Source of the DNA: Firmicutes bacterium UBA3920
GTDB lineage: Bacteria; Bacillota; Clostridia; Caldicoprobacterales; Xylanivirgaceae
Assembly (NCBI GenBank): GCA_002386065.1
Contig: DGES01000080.1
Coordinates: 1,539-7,385 of the forward strand
DNA: 5,847 bases
Direction: 5' to 3'
How positions within the stretch are numbered: position 1 is the first letter of the stretch; each line of letters opens with the position of its first letter. The position numbers were made by a program, and so were the translations under genes. The notes below the pieces were generated by a model. The model worked only from the letters and a program-made list of their open reading frames with translations. It was not told the DNA's origin and ran no database searches. Shown piece by piece: positions 5,058-5,847 of the stretch.

Positions 5058-5189
5058 GCAAAAAAACCACATTATTTTGTTTTTCTGTATATAAATAGTT
5101 TGTAGCAAAGAATAACATTTCAAATTTTACATAAATAAAGATAAAAATTCTTTACAATACAAATTAGGATATCGATTGATGGGAATCAC

Positions 5190-5847
5190 ATGATCACGCT
5201 TCCCTTTGTTTTTGACGGTTTTTCCGATGACGATGATGTGACAAATTTTATAGACTTAATAGAGGATACTTCTTGTGTATACTACGATCGCATGGGAATG
5301 CCTACTGTCATCTATCTTGATGATATAAGCATACCCATAGGTGGGTACGTGGAGCAGGGGAGATGGTCAGTTATATACGATAGTGAAAGAGAAGATATAC
5401 AATGGTCGTCTGTGTATTGGAATGGCAAGAGGTGGGGTGACAGTGAATTAAAAGTTTTTGTATCGGCATCAAATGATGAAGAAAACTTTGGTGAGGCAAT
5501 ACCTACAGCCAATCATGCAGTACTAGATGATGTTGTGGGCAGATATGTGAAATTAGAAGTTATAATGGAGGCTTCCTCCGATGGCAATACACCGGAACTT
5601 TATGATATAACTGTCCGTTCTGACGAGACACAGTGCCCTTCTTATGAGAACATACCTCCAGAGATTAACATTGTTACTAAAGGGAGGACAAAGGCTGGAA
5701 GTCCATTAAATTTAAGGGCAGATATTACGGATGATCTTCTTAGAGATAATATTCAGATTCAATGGACATCAGAAAGTGAAGAGATCGAATTTACGGAACC
5801 GAATTCCCTTTTAAGCAAAGTCATATCTTGGGTACCTGGTACCTATC
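5190..5847 (+). CDS. Ig-like/beta-sandwich protein, N-terminal part (cut by window edge), function unknown
   Basis: The frame is open for 219 codons from ATG 5190 to the right edge. I do not recognise a named gene. Residues about 55-150 (GRWSVIYDSEREDIQWSSVY, then GRYVKLEVIM and TPELYDITV) look like a beta-sandwich module that occurs in large bacterial surface and secreted proteins. From about residue 163 (PPEINIVTKGR, then ADITDD, IQWTSE, SWVPGTY) the pattern is that of a PKD/Ig-like domain. The start is acidic (DDDD at 13-16) and has no signal peptide, which is odd for such domains. The start itself is uncertain: only weak GGGA lies before ATG 5190, while AGGA (5166-5169) is well spaced for an out-of-frame ATG at 5179. 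An in-frame TAA at 5142-5144 bounds any extension, with no ATG, GTG or TTG between. It lies 130 bp after a terminator, so it needs its own promoter; I found none convincing. Coding is likely; a 5'-truncated or frameshifted gene is possible. Confidence 0.65.
   Translation, partial: MITLPFVFDGFSDDDDVTNFIDLIEDTSCVYYDRMGMPTVIYLDDISIPIGGYVEQGRWSVIYDSEREDIQWSSVYWNGKRWGDSELKVFVSASNDEENFGEAIPTANHAVLDDVVGRYVKLEVIMEASSDGNTPELYDITVRSDETQCPSYENIPPEINIVTKGRTKAGSPLNLRADITDDLLRDNIQIQWTSESEEIEFTEPNSLLSKVISWVPGTY

Noticed and set aside
5312..5512. Minus-strand open frame opposite the last gene
   Set aside because: The plus-strand frame is longer, open to the edge and shows Ig-like domain patterns; the minus-strand product is Ser-rich without recognisable features.

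Overview
The window is an AT-rich stretch from a low-GC, probably anaerobic Firmicute of the Clostridia type. The basis is heavy use of ATA for Ile and AGA/AGG for Arg, strong Shine-Dalgarno sites of the AAGGAGG type, sigma-A-like promoters with TATAAT -10 boxes, and a four-subunit ferredoxin-dependent 2-oxoacid oxidoreductase. The species cannot be named from the sequence.

Layout. Positions 1-332 (minus strand) hold the first 110 codons of an isocitrate/isopropylmalate dehydrogenase family protein with its own promoter at 379-407. A very AT-rich divergent intergenic region follows (about 344-947). I see no convincing gene in it, but it holds a perfect 10-bp inverted repeat, a 13-bp direct repeat and an extended -10 promoter. 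At 948-1580 (+) lies a YigZ/IMPACT family protein, just after a purine-rich stretch with a 14-codon Arg-rich mini-ORF that overlaps its start codon. The gap 1581-1750 contains a 19-bp-stem hairpin sitting at the predicted start of the next transcript.

From 1751 to 5020 five plus-strand genes form a tight operon: a SIMIBI-class P-loop NTPase, then the delta (2[4Fe-4S] ferredoxin), alpha (VorB type), beta (TPP-binding) and gamma subunits of a 2-oxoacid:ferredoxin oxidoreductase. Gaps are 27, 21, 2 and 1 nt. A perfect 16-bp intrinsic terminator (5021-5057) closes the operon. The enzyme would convert a 2-oxoacid (branched-chain, or possibly 2-oxoglutarate) plus CoA to acyl-CoA and CO2, reducing ferredoxin. 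The NTPase is a plausible but unproven maturation or accessory factor. The dehydrogenase at the left edge could supply 2-oxoglutarate if it is an isocitrate dehydrogenase, which is why substrate assignment stays open.

From 5190 to the right edge runs an incomplete gene for a beta-sandwich/Ig-like protein that resembles secreted or surface proteins but lacks a visible signal peptide and has an awkward start.

Most of the window is ordinary metabolism. The points worth a second look are the NTPase-enzyme pairing, the Arg-rich mini-ORF, the operator-like repeats, and the start of the last gene. I did not find a clearly new system.
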